The notes beneath the pieces are model-generated. The model saw only the letters and a program-made list of their open reading frames with translations, was not told the origin of the DNA and did not search any database. The position numbers and the translations under genes are program-made. Shown piece after piece: positions 8,772 through 17,001 of a stretch of DNA of 64,000 nt; within the stretch, counting starts at the first letter, position 1, and every line of letters begins with the position of its first letter. Source of the stretch: Duganella flavida (GTDB lineage: Bacteria > Pseudomonadota > Gammaproteobacteria > Burkholderiales > Burkholderiaceae_D); assembly GCF_009857445.1 (NCBI RefSeq), contig NZ_WWCN01000004.1, positions 362,568-426,567 on the forward strand. Direction: 5' to 3'.

Positions 8772-9657
8772 CCGTCGTCGCTTCCTGGCGGCGGTAGCCT
8801 TCGGCGCGACGTATGCCGTTAGTCGCGGCGTATCGGCGCGCGGGCGCCTGCGCCAGGGACTGACGCCCCATTTGTTCAACCAGGATATCGATGATACCTG
8901 CCGCATGGCGCAGGCGCTGGGCATACAGGGCCTGGATTTCGTCAGCAATCCTGCCGACTGGCCGACGTTGAAGAAGTACGGCCTGGCCATGACCGTGCTG
9001 CGTGTCGACTACGGCGGTGGTATTTCGACGCTGGCCCGGGCGCCTGCGGGGCCGGCTGGCTGGAACGCCATCGGCACGCCGGACCTGGATGGCCAGTTCG
9101 AAGCCGCGCTGCGCGAGCGGATTGATGCCGCCGCAATCCACGGCATCCCCAACATCCTTGTGACCTGCGGTGTGCGTGGCAACCTCAGTTACGATGAAGG
9201 AAAGCGCAACGCGATCGGCTTTTTACAGCGGGTGCGCGCGCATGCTGAAGCCCGTGGCGTCACGCTGGTGATGGAGAACATCAATTCGGGCCACAGCGGC
9301 GGTCCACCGGCGCCACCGGGCAGCATGTTCGATCATCTGCCGTGGGGGCTGGATGTGGTTGTCCAAGTCAATTCGCCACGCGTGAAGTTGCTGGTCGATC
9401 TATATCATGCTCAGCTCATGGATGGCAACATCACCAATTTTTTGCGCCAAAATATCCAGTGGATAGGGCACTTTCATACGGGTGGAGTGCCTGGGCGGCA
9501 TGAGATCGACGAGACCCAGGAACTGAATTACAGGCACGTCGCCAACGTCCTAGCAGATCTGGACTATCGTGGTTTCATCAGTCATGAGTGGACGCCATCA
9601 GCTGGCCAGGACAAGCTGGCCATGCTGCGGAAGAGTATCGCCATCATCGATGTTTGA
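8755..9657 (+). CDS. Tat-exported hydroxypyruvate isomerase-like TIM barrel protein (4 of 6)
   Basis: A Hyi-type TIM barrel of 300 residues, unusual in carrying a twin-arginine signal at its very N-terminus (DRRRFLAA, residues 6-13 from this ATG, then an Ala-rich hydrophobic core), so it should act in the periplasm or on its membrane. Conserved blocks are LVMENIN, LVDLYHAQ, GHFHTGG.PGRHE and a terminal SHEWTPS Glu. An in-frame GTG directly before the ATG (8752) is an alternative start. It overlaps the preceding cytoplasmic homologue, so the same operon supplies both a cytoplasmic and an exported enzyme of this fold. The gene ends 22 bp from a convergent MFS gene. Confidence 0.82.
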   Translation: MRSGFDRRRFLAAVAFGATYAVSRGVSARGRLRQGLTPHLFNQDIDDTCRMAQALGIQGLDFVSNPADWPTLKKYGLAMTVLRVDYGGGISTLARAPAGPAGWNAIGTPDLDGQFEAALRERIDAAAIHGIPNILVTCGVRGNLSYDEGKRNAIGFLQRVRAHAEARGVTLVMENINSGHSGGPPAPPGSMFDHLPWGLDVVVQVNSPRVKLLVDLYHAQLMDGNITNFLRQNIQWIGHFHTGGVPGRHEIDETQELNYRHVANVLADLDYRGFISHEWTPSAGQDKLAMLRKSIAIIDV

Positions 9658-9679
9658 GGCGCTTTTTATCCTCCATTCC

Positions 9680-11125
9680 TTATCGCCGGTTTTTATCCAT
9701 GACTTTCGCCAGTTGGTGGGCGCAGACCAGGGCGACCAATATCAGCACGCCAAACAGTGGCAGCACCTTTAGGTAGGCTTGGGCATATTGCGAGACCTGG
9801 CTGTGGAAAAATACCAGCCCGGCCAGCGCCACCCCCAATGCTGCGGCGATCTGCTGTACCGCCGTCAGCAAGCCTGCTGCCACGCCAGCCTCCGACATCG
9901 GCACATCCTGCAAAGTGGCGTTGGATAGCTGCGGACCGCACAAGCCCATGCCCAGCCCCATGCCGAATTGCGCGGCCAGCAGCGGCCAGTATTGCAGCAC
10001 ACCGCCGTGTACCGACCATCCAGCCAAACAAAGGCTGATGGTGGTCACGCTCAATCCCACCATTATCACGCGCACGCCCAACAGCTTGAATAGCCTTGGC
10101 CCCATCATAGTGATGGCGGCCATTGCACCGAAGGCGATGGGCGCGCAAGCGTAAGCCATCTGCGATGCACTCAGGCCTATGCCCGTTTGTAGCACGAAGG
10201 TCATCACCAGCAGGTAGCCTGGCAGCAGCGGGTTGATGGTCAGTGTACACGCGAGACCCAGCGCAACCTTCTTCCGGGTGAACAGCGACAGCGGCACCAG
10301 GGCGTCGCTGCGCGCGGCCTGTCGCCACGCGAGATAGCGGACCGTGGCCCAGGCCAGCGGAATGCTGGCGGCCAGTGCGACGATCAGCGCCGGCGGCCAT
10401 CCGCGCGCCGGGCCTTCGATCAATGGCGCCAGCAGCATGAAGAGCAGCAGCACCGACAATGCTGCGCCGGGAACGTCTACCTTTACTGCATTGACGCCGC
10501 GCCCCGGCGGCAGCAGGCGCAGGCCGGCGAACAGGCTGAATAGGCCGATCGGCAGGTTAATCAAGAAGGTCAGGCGCCAGCCAAGGCCGAACCAGTTGGC
10601 GTCGATCAGCAGACCGCCGACAATAGGGCCCAGCGCCGCCGAGAAGCCGCCGAGGAAGCCAAACACGGTGTACACCTTGTAGCGCTGCTCGGGCGGATAC
10701 ATGACCTGCACCAGCGCCATCACCTGCGGCACCATCAGCGCTGCGCTGGCGCCCTGCAGCACGCGCGCTATTTGCAGCGTGAGCGCATCCGGCGCCAGGC
10801 CGCATGCCATCGAGGTGATTGTGAACAGCGCAATCCCGAGCAGGAACATGCGGCGATAACCCTGGCTGTCGCCCAGTCGTCCACCGACGATGAGCAGTAC
10901 CGCAAACGCCATGGCATAGCCAGCGATGATCCACTCCAGCGCCGCGCGGCCGGCGCCCAGCGTGGAGCCGATGGACGGTATGGCGACATTGACGATGGTG
11001 GTATCCAGTAAATCCATGACAAACGCCAGCGCGACGGCGACTAACGCCAACAGGCGGCGGCGTGGCGTAAATGAGGCTGCGGCAGCGTAAGCGCTGCCCT
11101 CCGCTCCGGGAACGGCTTGGTGCAT
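9680..11125 (-). CDS. DHA2-type MFS transporter (EmrB/QacA family)
   Basis: A 481-residue protein with about 14 membrane segments and the drug:H+ antiporter-2 signatures (LDTTIVNVAIPSI in segment 1, WIIAGYAM, and the GGRLGD loop). Members export drugs or aromatic compounds. The gene lies 19 bp downstream of a co-directional LysR-type regulator, a common arrangement in which the regulator senses the exported compound. Next to a probable glycoside cleavage locus it could export or detoxify the released aglycone; that is inference. Convergent with the isomerase operon. Confidence 0.87.
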   Translation of the reverse strand: MHQAVPGAEGSAYAAAASFTPRRRLLALVAVALAFVMDLLDTTIVNVAIPSIGSTLGAGRAALEWIIAGYAMAFAVLLIVGGRLGDSQGYRRMFLLGIALFTITSMACGLAPDALTLQIARVLQGASAALMVPQVMALVQVMYPPEQRYKVYTVFGFLGGFSAALGPIVGGLLIDANWFGLGWRLTFLINLPIGLFSLFAGLRLLPPGRGVNAVKVDVPGAALSVLLLFMLLAPLIEGPARGWPPALIVALAASIPLAWATVRYLAWRQAARSDALVPLSLFTRKKVALGLACTLTINPLLPGYLLVMTFVLQTGIGLSASQMAYACAPIAFGAMAAITMMGPRLFKLLGVRVIMVGLSVTTISLCLAGWSVHGGVLQYWPLLAAQFGMGLGMGLCGPQLSNATLQDVPMSEAGVAAGLLTAVQQIAAALGVALAGLVFFHSQVSQYAQAYLKVLPLFGVLILVALVCAHQLAKVMDKNRR

Positions 11126-11144
11126 ATTTTTCCTTTAATTGAAA

Positions 11145-12059
11145 TTAGACGCCGGCGGCGGTCTTGATGATTTTTTCGCGGATCCAGCTCAGGGCCGGAT
11201 CGTTGCTGCGGTGCTTATGCCATTGCAGCATCTGCACCAGACGCGGTATGCGTGGCGGCGGTTCCCACACCTTGACTGGCAAGGTCTCCAACGCCCGCAG
11301 CGCAATCCGCCGATGCACGGTGGCGATGCGGTCGGTGCCGATCACCAGCGCGGGCAGGGCGCTCATGGTGGGCGCGGTTACTTCCACCCGGCGCTTGACG
11401 TCGAAGCTTTCCATGAACCAGCCGTCAAATGTGGGCAGCGACGACGTGCTGTGATTGGCGAACGTGGCGATGACATGGCCGCAAGCCAGATAGTCGTCAA
11501 ACGTCAGCCGTTCGTGCACGCGCGTGTTGCCTTCCCAAGTGACGCACAGATAGTCCTCTTCAAATAGTGCTGCGGATGGGTGATCCTTGGCGGTGTACTG
11601 CGAGGGAATCACCAGGAAATCTGCTTCACCCTGTTCCAGCACTTCGCCGGGCCGGTCGGATTGGTCGCGCAGGTGGATGCGCAGGTTGGGCGCTTCGCGA
11701 TACAGCTCCGCCAACAGCGGCGGGATCAGCACCGCCGTGGTGTAGTCGGAGACCAGCAGCGTGAACACGCGCGTCTCGGCGGCCGGATCGAACTGCGGCT
11801 GTGCGGCGATGGTCGTGCCAATCCGCATCAGCACTTCGCGCACCGGCTCCACCAGCTCCTTGGCACGTGGCGTCAGCAGCAGCTGGCGTCCCGATGGTAT
11901 CAGTAGCTCGTCCTCGAAGTAGGCCCGCAAGCGGGAAAGGGCGCCGCTGGTGGCGGGCTGGCTCAGGTAAAGCTTTTCAGCCGCGCGGCTGATATTGCGT
12001 TCGGCCAGCAGCGCATTGAGCGCCACCAGCAAATTCAAATCGAGTTTGTTGAAACGCAT
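11145..12059 (-). CDS. LysR-family regulator, NodD/SyrM-like
   Basis: LysR-type activator/repressor of 304 residues: N-terminal winged helix-turn-helix (FNKLDLNLLVALNALLAERN, then ISRAAEKLYLSQPATSGALSRLR) and a periplasmic-binding-like effector domain. The MRFNKLDLNLLVAL start is typical of the NodD-like branch, several members of which answer to flavonoids or other aromatics. This fits a locus where glycosylated aromatics may be the substrate, although effector identity cannot be read from sequence. It lies between the LacI gene (16 bp upstream) and the DHA2 transporter, all in one direction. Confidence 0.87.
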   Translation of the reverse strand: MRFNKLDLNLLVALNALLAERNISRAAEKLYLSQPATSGALSRLRAYFEDELLIPSGRQLLLTPRAKELVEPVREVLMRIGTTIAAQPQFDPAAETRVFTLLVSDYTTAVLIPPLLAELYREAPNLRIHLRDQSDRPGEVLEQGEADFLVIPSQYTAKDHPSAALFEEDYLCVTWEGNTRVHERLTFDDYLACGHVIATFANHSTSSLPTFDGWFMESFDVKRRVEVTAPTMSALPALVIGTDRIATVHRRIALRALETLPVKVWEPPPRIPRLVQMLQWHKHRSNDPALSWIREKIIKTAAGV

Positions 12060-12075
12060 GGCTGCTCCGCAAGCG

Positions 12076-13101
12076 TTATGCCGACTGGCGCACGATCAGT
12101 GCATGATCCAGCGTGCGCGATTCGGCCGTGCCGCCGGCCAGGCGCTTGAGCAGCAGTTCTGCTGCTGCTGCACCCAGTTCGCGCACCGGCTGCGCAATGG
12201 TGGTCAGCGCCGGTTCGAACACCTGCGCCACCGGGATATCGTCAAAACCCAGCACCGCTACATCTTCCGGCACGCGGCGACCGACGCGGCGGAAGGCCTT
12301 GATGGCGCCGATGGCCAGCGTGTCGGCCACCGCAAAGACGGCGGTCGGCGGATGCTCCATCGCCAGCAGCGTGCCGGCGGCTTCCATGCCGTGGATGTAA
12401 TCGGTGCCGCGCGCTACCCGCACCAGTTGCGGCTCGATCGCAATGCCAGCTCGCTGCAGCGCGTATTCATAACCTTCGTGGCGTTGCCGCGCCCAGCGAT
12501 AGTCTTCACTGGCGCTCAACAGTGCGATGCGTTTATGGCCGCGATTGAGCAGGTACTGGACTGCGTCGATGGCGGCCTGGCGATGGTCGATGCTGACGCT
12601 TGGTACATCGCTGTCTTCCACGAACTCCGAGCACGCCACCCACGGCAAATCGGGAATCTCCTGCAGCAGCGGCTTGAGATCGGCGAAGCGCGCCAGGCTG
12701 ATAACGCCATCGGCCAGCCGGTTGTATAGCGAATCCAGCGCCGCGCTGTCGCGCGACAGCGTCTGCGAGGCTTCTGCAATCACCAGTCCATAGCCGTTGG
12801 TGCGCGTGACCGACTCCACGCCTTTGACGATTTCGGCGAAGTAGGGGTTGGCGAAGTCGGGTACCAGCACTAATAACAGGCGCGTTTCCCCGCGCATCAG
12901 GCTACGTGCCAGCGCGTTGGCGCGGTAGCCCAGCGCATCGACCGCGCTTTCCACACGCTCGCGCGTGTCGGCGTTGACCGCTTTGGTACCGTTCAGCACC
13001 CGCGACACGGTGGCGATGGACACGCCCGCGCGTTCGGCCACGGCGGAAATTGAGGCAGTGGTGGCGGGTTTGCTGCGAATTTTGGTGGTTTTAGATGGCA
13101 T
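12076..13101 (-). CDS. LacI-family transcriptional regulator
   Basis: Sugar-responsive repressor of 341 residues. The N-terminus has the LacI DNA-binding helix pair and hinge (ISAVAERAGVSIATVSRVLNG, residues 18-38, then the ALARSLM hinge region), followed by a periplasmic-binding-protein-like effector core. It is divergent from the MFS/deglycosidase operon at 13305, with a 203 bp spacer containing a long dyad and a motif that recurs upstream of the TonB receptor at 18341. It is therefore the best candidate for controlling both units. The inducer is presumably a sugar or keto-sugar. Confidence 0.9.
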   Translation of the reverse strand: MPSKTTKIRSKPATTASISAVAERAGVSIATVSRVLNGTKAVNADTRERVESAVDALGYRANALARSLMRGETRLLLVLVPDFANPYFAEIVKGVESVTRTNGYGLVIAEASQTLSRDSAALDSLYNRLADGVISLARFADLKPLLQEIPDLPWVACSEFVEDSDVPSVSIDHRQAAIDAVQYLLNRGHKRIALLSASEDYRWARQRHEGYEYALQRAGIAIEPQLVRVARGTDYIHGMEAAGTLLAMEHPPTAVFAVADTLAIGAIKAFRRVGRRVPEDVAVLGFDDIPVAQVFEPALTTIAQPVRELGAAAAELLLKRLAGGTAESRTLDHALIVRQSA

Positions 13102-13113
13102 TGATGGAAAGTT

Positions 13114-13128
13114 GGGAAAAGTTTTTCC
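13114..13128. promoter_or_regulatory. Inverted repeat by the lacI start
   Basis: GGGAAAAGTTTTTCC contains perfect 6-bp arms (GGAAAA and TTTTCC) around GT, 13 bp before the LacI start codon. The arms resemble the ends of the motif at 13230 and 18293, so this may be an autoregulatory site. The centre is not the CG expected of a classical LacI operator. Confidence 0.4.
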
Positions 13129-13183
13129 TAATATACCGTAAATAGTGTGCCGCCGAGGTATTCAAGATATGGATACGACATAT

Positions 13184-13215
13184 CGATAAAAAGCCTTGTA
13201 CAAGGAGATTTATCG
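13184..13215. promoter_or_regulatory. 32-bp dyad between lacI and the MFS operon
   Basis: A perfect 12-bp palindrome (CCTTGTACAAGG, 13194-13205) is flanked, after three mismatched bases on each side, by the perfect arms CGATAAA (13184-13190) and TTTATCG (13209-13215). The whole dyad is symmetric about 13199/13200. It lies about 90 bp from both divergent start codons, a typical position for a dimeric or tetrameric regulator. Which regulator binds is unknown; a transcript hairpin is less likely because no T run follows. Confidence 0.5.
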
Positions 13216-13229
13216 GTGGAGCGCAAGCC

Positions 13230-13251
13230 GGGAAAGCGTTATCATTTTTCC
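13230..13251 (+). promoter_or_regulatory. Shared operator-like motif, copy 1
   Basis: GGGAAAGCG, then TATCATTTT and CC, located 53 bp before the MFS start. The same parts in the same order occur 26 bp before the TonB receptor at 18341. The core GAAAGCGTTATC is an imperfect palindrome centred on CG, as in many LacI-family operators. Confidence 0.5.
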
Positions 13252-13304
13252 GTGTACTGATTTTCCTGCGAGAGACAGGCAAACGACAATAAAAGAGACA
13301 AGTA

Positions 13305-14522
13305 ATGCATAGTTCCGAATTTCCGGCACGCCGGAAGGCAGACTGGCGCCAGGGCTGGATTCTGGTATTTTCCGGCTTCTTGCCGGTGATGGCGATCATC
13401 GCGCTGGCACCAACCTTGCCCACGCTGCTGGCCCACTTCCACGATGTACCTAACGCCAAGCTGATGGTGCCGCTGTTAATTACTGCACCTAGCGCCTGTA
13501 TCGCCTTGTTCGCGCCGGCCGCCGGCGTGATTGCCGACCGCTTCGGCCGTCGCCGACTGCTGTTATGGGCGATGGCGTTTTATGGTGGTGGTGGTTTGAT
13601 GCCCTTCTTGATCGATAACTTCTGGGCCGTGGTGGCGGGGCGCGTGGTGATCGGCATCGGCGAGGCTGGCGTGCTGACCGTGGTGAACACCCTGCTGGCT
13701 GACTACTTCGAAGAGCAGGAGCGCCATCGCTGGCTGATGATACAGGGCGTGGTCGGCTCGGTGCTGGGTACTGTGACCATCGCCAGTTCCGGCTTCCTGG
13801 CTGCGCAGGGCTGGCAATATCCCTTCCTTGTCTATGCGGTGGCGATCCCGATCCTGCTGGCCAGCCTGGCCTTCCTGTTCGAGCCTGAGTCGCGCAGCAA
13901 GCGCAATGCCGCAGCGGGCAGCGCGCCGGCGCAGTCCACGCCATTTCCTTACATGGCTGCCCTGGTGGTGTGCGGCGTGACCGTAATCCTGTCGACCATC
14001 TATTACGTCCAGGTGATTAACTTCTCGCTGCTGCTGAAAGAGCTGGGCGTGGGTGATCCGAAATCGATAGGTCTGAGCATGGCCATCCCCAGCATCGGCG
14101 TACCTATCGGCGCGGTGCTGTTCAAATTCACCACGCGCTTTGGCTCCGGCACGCAAATTTTCCTGGTGTTCCTCGGCTACGCGATTGGCTTGGGCGGCAT
14201 CGGCATGGCGCCGGACTACAAAGTGGCGCTGGCCTTCGCCTTCGTGCAGCAGCTGGCCAATGGCCTGATCGTGCCGGCTTTGATCGCCTGGGCGCAGAGC
14301 AAATTCTCGTTCGAACATCGCGGCCGCGGCATGGGCTGGTGGGCCAGCTCCTTCTTCGTGGCGCAGTTCCTGTCGCCGGCCGTGGTCAACCTGATGCGCG
14401 GCGCGGTCGGCAACCTGCAAGGCGCGTTTGTCGCCTTCGGTGTGATCGCCGCCGTCTGCGCGTTGCTGGCATGCCTGCTGCGCTGGCGTGCTCCCGCGTC
14501 GCCTTCCAGCGTCGCACTCTAA
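13305..14522 (+). CDS. MFS transporter heading the deglycosidase operon
   Basis: Inner-membrane MFS protein of 405 residues with about 12 hydrophobic segments and the loop signature IADRFGRRRLLL. Paralogue of the MFS at 6790. Its position, first gene before the CGD-like pair and divergent from lacI, suggests import of the glycoside or 3-keto-glycoside that the downstream enzymes process. The ribosome site is AAGAGA, 7 bp before the ATG. Only 23 bp separate it from the next gene. Confidence 0.88.
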   Translation: MHSSEFPARRKADWRQGWILVFSGFLPVMAIIALAPTLPTLLAHFHDVPNAKLMVPLLITAPSACIALFAPAAGVIADRFGRRRLLLWAMAFYGGGGLMPFLIDNFWAVVAGRVVIGIGEAGVLTVVNTLLADYFEEQERHRWLMIQGVVGSVLGTVTIASSGFLAAQGWQYPFLVYAVAIPILLASLAFLFEPESRSKRNAAAGSAPAQSTPFPYMAALVVCGVTVILSTIYYVQVINFSLLLKELGVGDPKSIGLSMAIPSIGVPIGAVLFKFTTRFGSGTQIFLVFLGYAIGLGGIGMAPDYKVALAFAFVQQLANGLIVPALIAWAQSKFSFEHRGRGMGWWASSFFVAQFLSPAVVNLMRGAVGNLQGAFVAFGVIAAVCALLACLLRWRAPASPSSVAL

Positions 14523-14545
14523 TTACTCAACCTGAGGTTTAAAGC

Positions 14546-15535
14546 ATGAATAAACAGCACAGCATCAAGCGCGGTGTCTCCCTGTACAGCTATCAGTACG
14601 AGACTTTCCTGCGCAAGATGACCCTAGACGACTGTATCGCCCACGCTGCCGGCCTTGGCGCGCGCGGTATCGAAGTGGTCAGCGAACAATCGTTCACCGG
14701 CTTCCCCAACGTGCCGCAGGCGCAGATCGACGGCTGGTTCGCGTCGCTCGAACGCCACGGTGCTTACGCCCAATGCCACGACATGTTCCTGGACGTGAAG
14801 CTGTACAAGGACCGCAAGCTGAATTTCGAGGAGATGGTGGCATCGCTCAAGCGCGACCTGCACTTCGCCAAGAAGCTCGGTTGCCGCAATGTGCGCGTCA
14901 TCGTCAACACGCCGCCGGAAGTGGTGGTGGCCTGCGTGCCGCTGGCAGAACAGCTGGATGTGCGCATGGGGATCGAGGTCCACTCGCCATTTCACTTCGA
15001 CCACCCGTGGATCCTGCGCTACACCGAACTGACGCGCGCCACCGGTTCCGATCACGTAGGCTACGTGCCGGATATGGGCATGTACACCAAAAACTATCCC
15101 CCCGTATTCCGCGACCGCTTCCTGCGCAACGGCGCTACGCCGAAGATCGTTGAATTCATCCTCGAAGCGCATGCTGCACGCGTGCTGGCCGACTACGTGC
15201 TGATGGACGTGCGCAAGATGGGCGGCAACGCGGTTGACCTGCAAATGGCCGAAACCCTGCGCCACAACATCTGGAGCAATCCGCGCCGCATGCTGGAGTT
15301 CATGCCATGGATCTTCAACATCCATGCCAAGTTTTACGAGATTGACGACAGCGGCAAGGAGCCAGCGATTCCGTACGAGGAAATCATTCCGGTGCTGATC
15401 GAAGGCGGCTACGACGGCCACCTGTCGAGCGAGTACGAAGGCCAGCGCCATATCGAAGACGCCTTTGAAGTGGATGGCGCCGAGCCGGTACGCCGCCAGC
15501 AAGAGATGTTCAAGCGCCTGTTGGGCGAAGTATAA
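14546..15535 (+). CDS. C-glycoside deglycosidase alpha-subunit-like TIM barrel (5 of 6)
   Basis: A 329-residue AP_endonuc_2-type barrel starting with KRGVSLYSYQ, the opening typical of the alpha subunits of the C-glycoside deglycosidases (DfgA, CarB, CGD-alpha). These enzymes split 3-keto-C-glycosides by metal-assisted elimination. The expected metal set is visible: Glu144, Asp176, His260 and Glu296, with His146 two residues after the first ligand, where the family has its catalytic base (GIEVHSPFHF). The decisive context is the DUF6379 gene 13 bp downstream, the matching beta subunit. Alternative: a 3-keto-O-glycoside lyase using the same chemistry. Ribosome site is weak (CTGAGG). Confidence 0.82.
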   Translation: MNKQHSIKRGVSLYSYQYETFLRKMTLDDCIAHAAGLGARGIEVVSEQSFTGFPNVPQAQIDGWFASLERHGAYAQCHDMFLDVKLYKDRKLNFEEMVASLKRDLHFAKKLGCRNVRVIVNTPPEVVVACVPLAEQLDVRMGIEVHSPFHFDHPWILRYTELTRATGSDHVGYVPDMGMYTKNYPPVFRDRFLRNGATPKIVEFILEAHAARVLADYVLMDVRKMGGNAVDLQMAETLRHNIWSNPRRMLEFMPWIFNIHAKFYEIDDSGKEPAIPYEEIIPVLIEGGYDGHLSSEYEGQRHIEDAFEVDGAEPVRRQQEMFKRLLGEV

Positions 15536-15548
15536 AAGGAGCCATAGC

Positions 15549-15926
15549 ATGTACGACAAACACATTATTTATCCAGGCAGCGTGGAAAACATCGAGGGCG
15601 GTTGGCGCCTGGGCGCACGCCTGCCTTACTATCGCGGCCAGATCCTGTCGGCAGTGGAAGACGTGGCGCTGACCTTGGACGGCGAAAAAGTACCGCGCGA
15701 GAACGTGCGCTTCACGGTGCGCGGCGTTACCCGCACGCTGGACGAAGTGGAAACCACCTATGACGAACGCTGGGAGTTCGGCGAAGTGGCCGAGATCTCA
15801 GTGCTGCAAGCGGGCGGCCTGCCGGCTGGCGAGCACACAGTAACGGCGTCGGTGCAACTGCGCATATCCTATCTGCCGTGGAGCCCCGTCACCAGCTGCA
15901 CCGTTACTGCCAACATCGCAGGCTGA
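15549..15926 (+). CDS. DUF6379 protein, C-glycoside deglycosidase beta-subunit-like
   Basis: A small 125-residue beta-rich protein beginning MYDKHIIYPGSVENIEGGW with an internal YYRG and LDGEKVPRENVRFTV block, the pattern of DUF6379. In characterised C-glycoside deglycosidases this family is the beta subunit and forms a complex with the TIM-barrel alpha subunit. The start is set by AAAGGAG eight bases before the ATG; longer in-frame starts would run into the preceding gene. Gene order alpha-beta with 13 bp spacing supports a stable complex. No signal peptide; cytoplasmic. Confidence 0.83.
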   Translation: MYDKHIIYPGSVENIEGGWRLGARLPYYRGQILSAVEDVALTLDGEKVPRENVRFTVRGVTRTLDEVETTYDERWEFGEVAEISVLQAGGLPAGEHTVTASVQLRISYLPWSPVTSCTVTANIAG

Positions 15927-15934
15927 GGATCAAT

Positions 15935-16993
15935 ATGACGACCACCATCAAGGGGCCTGCAATCTTCCTTGCGCAGTTTGCGGGCGATACCGCACCGTTC
16001 AACAGCTGGGATGCCATCACGCGCTGGGCCGGGGATCTCGGTTATCGCGGCGTGCAGGTGCCTTCCAACGACGAGCGTCTGTTCGACCTGGCGCTGGCGG
16101 CGGAGAGCAAGACCTATTGCGAGGAGCTGCAAGGCGTGGCGCGCCAGAACGGCGTTGAGATCACGGAACTGAGTACGCACCTGCAAGGGCAGTTGGTGGC
16201 CGTCCATCCAGCTTACGATGAAGCCTTCGACGGCTTCGCGCCGGTGGCGCTGCGCGGTAAGCCTGCGGCGCGCCAGCAGTGGGCAGTGCAGCAGATGCTG
16301 TTGGCGGCCAAGGCTTCGGCCAACCTCGGGCTGGATGCCTCCATCAGCTTTCCCGGTGCGCTGGCCTGGCCCTTCGTTTATCCGTGGCCGCAGCGGCCTG
16401 CGGGCCTGATTGAATCGGCCTTCGACGAACTGGCGCGCCGCTGGCGCCCCATCCTCGACGCTTACGACGAGGCGGGCGTGGACCTGGCCTTTGAGCTGCA
16501 TCCTGGCGAAGACTTGTTCGACGGCGCCACCTTCGAGATGCTGCTGGAACGGGTGGACCATCATCCACGCTTGTCGATTGCCTACGACCCATCGCACTTC
16601 CTGTTGCAGCAACTGGATTACCTTGGCTTCATCGACCGTTATCATGACCGCATCAAGGTCATGCACGTCAAGGACGCCGAGTTCCGTCCCGATGCGCGCC
16701 AGGGCGTGTACTCCGGCTACCAGTCATGGGTGGACCGCGCCGGCCGTTTCCGTTCGCTCGGCGACGGGCAGGTCGACTTCAAGGCCATCTTCTCCAAGTT
16801 CGCGCAGTATGGCTTCAAAGGCTGGGCGGTGCTGGAATGGGAGTGCTGCCTGAAGCATCCGGAGCAGGGCGCGGCCGAAGGCGTGGCCTTTATCCGTGAC
16901 CACATCATCCGCGTTACCGACAAAGCCTTCGACGACTTTGCCGGCAGCGGCGCAGACCCGCAGCGCAACCTGCGCATGCTGGGCATCGCTTAG
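15935..16993 (+). CDS. Sugar phosphate isomerase/epimerase-type TIM barrel protein (6 of 6)
   Basis: A 352-residue metal-dependent TIM barrel. Probable ligands are Glu187 (AFELHPGED), Asp218 (AYDPSHF), His244 (VMHVKDAEF) and Glu301 (VLEWECC). Relatives are commonly paired with Gfo/Idh/MocA dehydrogenases, as here (next gene 8 bp downstream), and some epimerise keto-hexosides, as E. coli YcjR does. It could reset or isomerise the keto-sugar released by the CGD-like pair. ATG at 15935 chosen because a GAGGAT ribosome site precedes it; the longer frame upstream overlaps the DUF6379 gene. Confidence 0.87.
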   Translation: MTTTIKGPAIFLAQFAGDTAPFNSWDAITRWAGDLGYRGVQVPSNDERLFDLALAAESKTYCEELQGVARQNGVEITELSTHLQGQLVAVHPAYDEAFDGFAPVALRGKPAARQQWAVQQMLLAAKASANLGLDASISFPGALAWPFVYPWPQRPAGLIESAFDELARRWRPILDAYDEAGVDLAFELHPGEDLFDGATFEMLLERVDHHPRLSIAYDPSHFLLQQLDYLGFIDRYHDRIKVMHVKDAEFRPDARQGVYSGYQSWVDRAGRFRSLGDGQVDFKAIFSKFAQYGFKGWAVLEWECCLKHPEQGAAEGVAFIRDHIIRVTDKAFDDFAGSGADPQRNLRMLGIA

Positions 16994-17001
16994 GAGAACA
17001 G

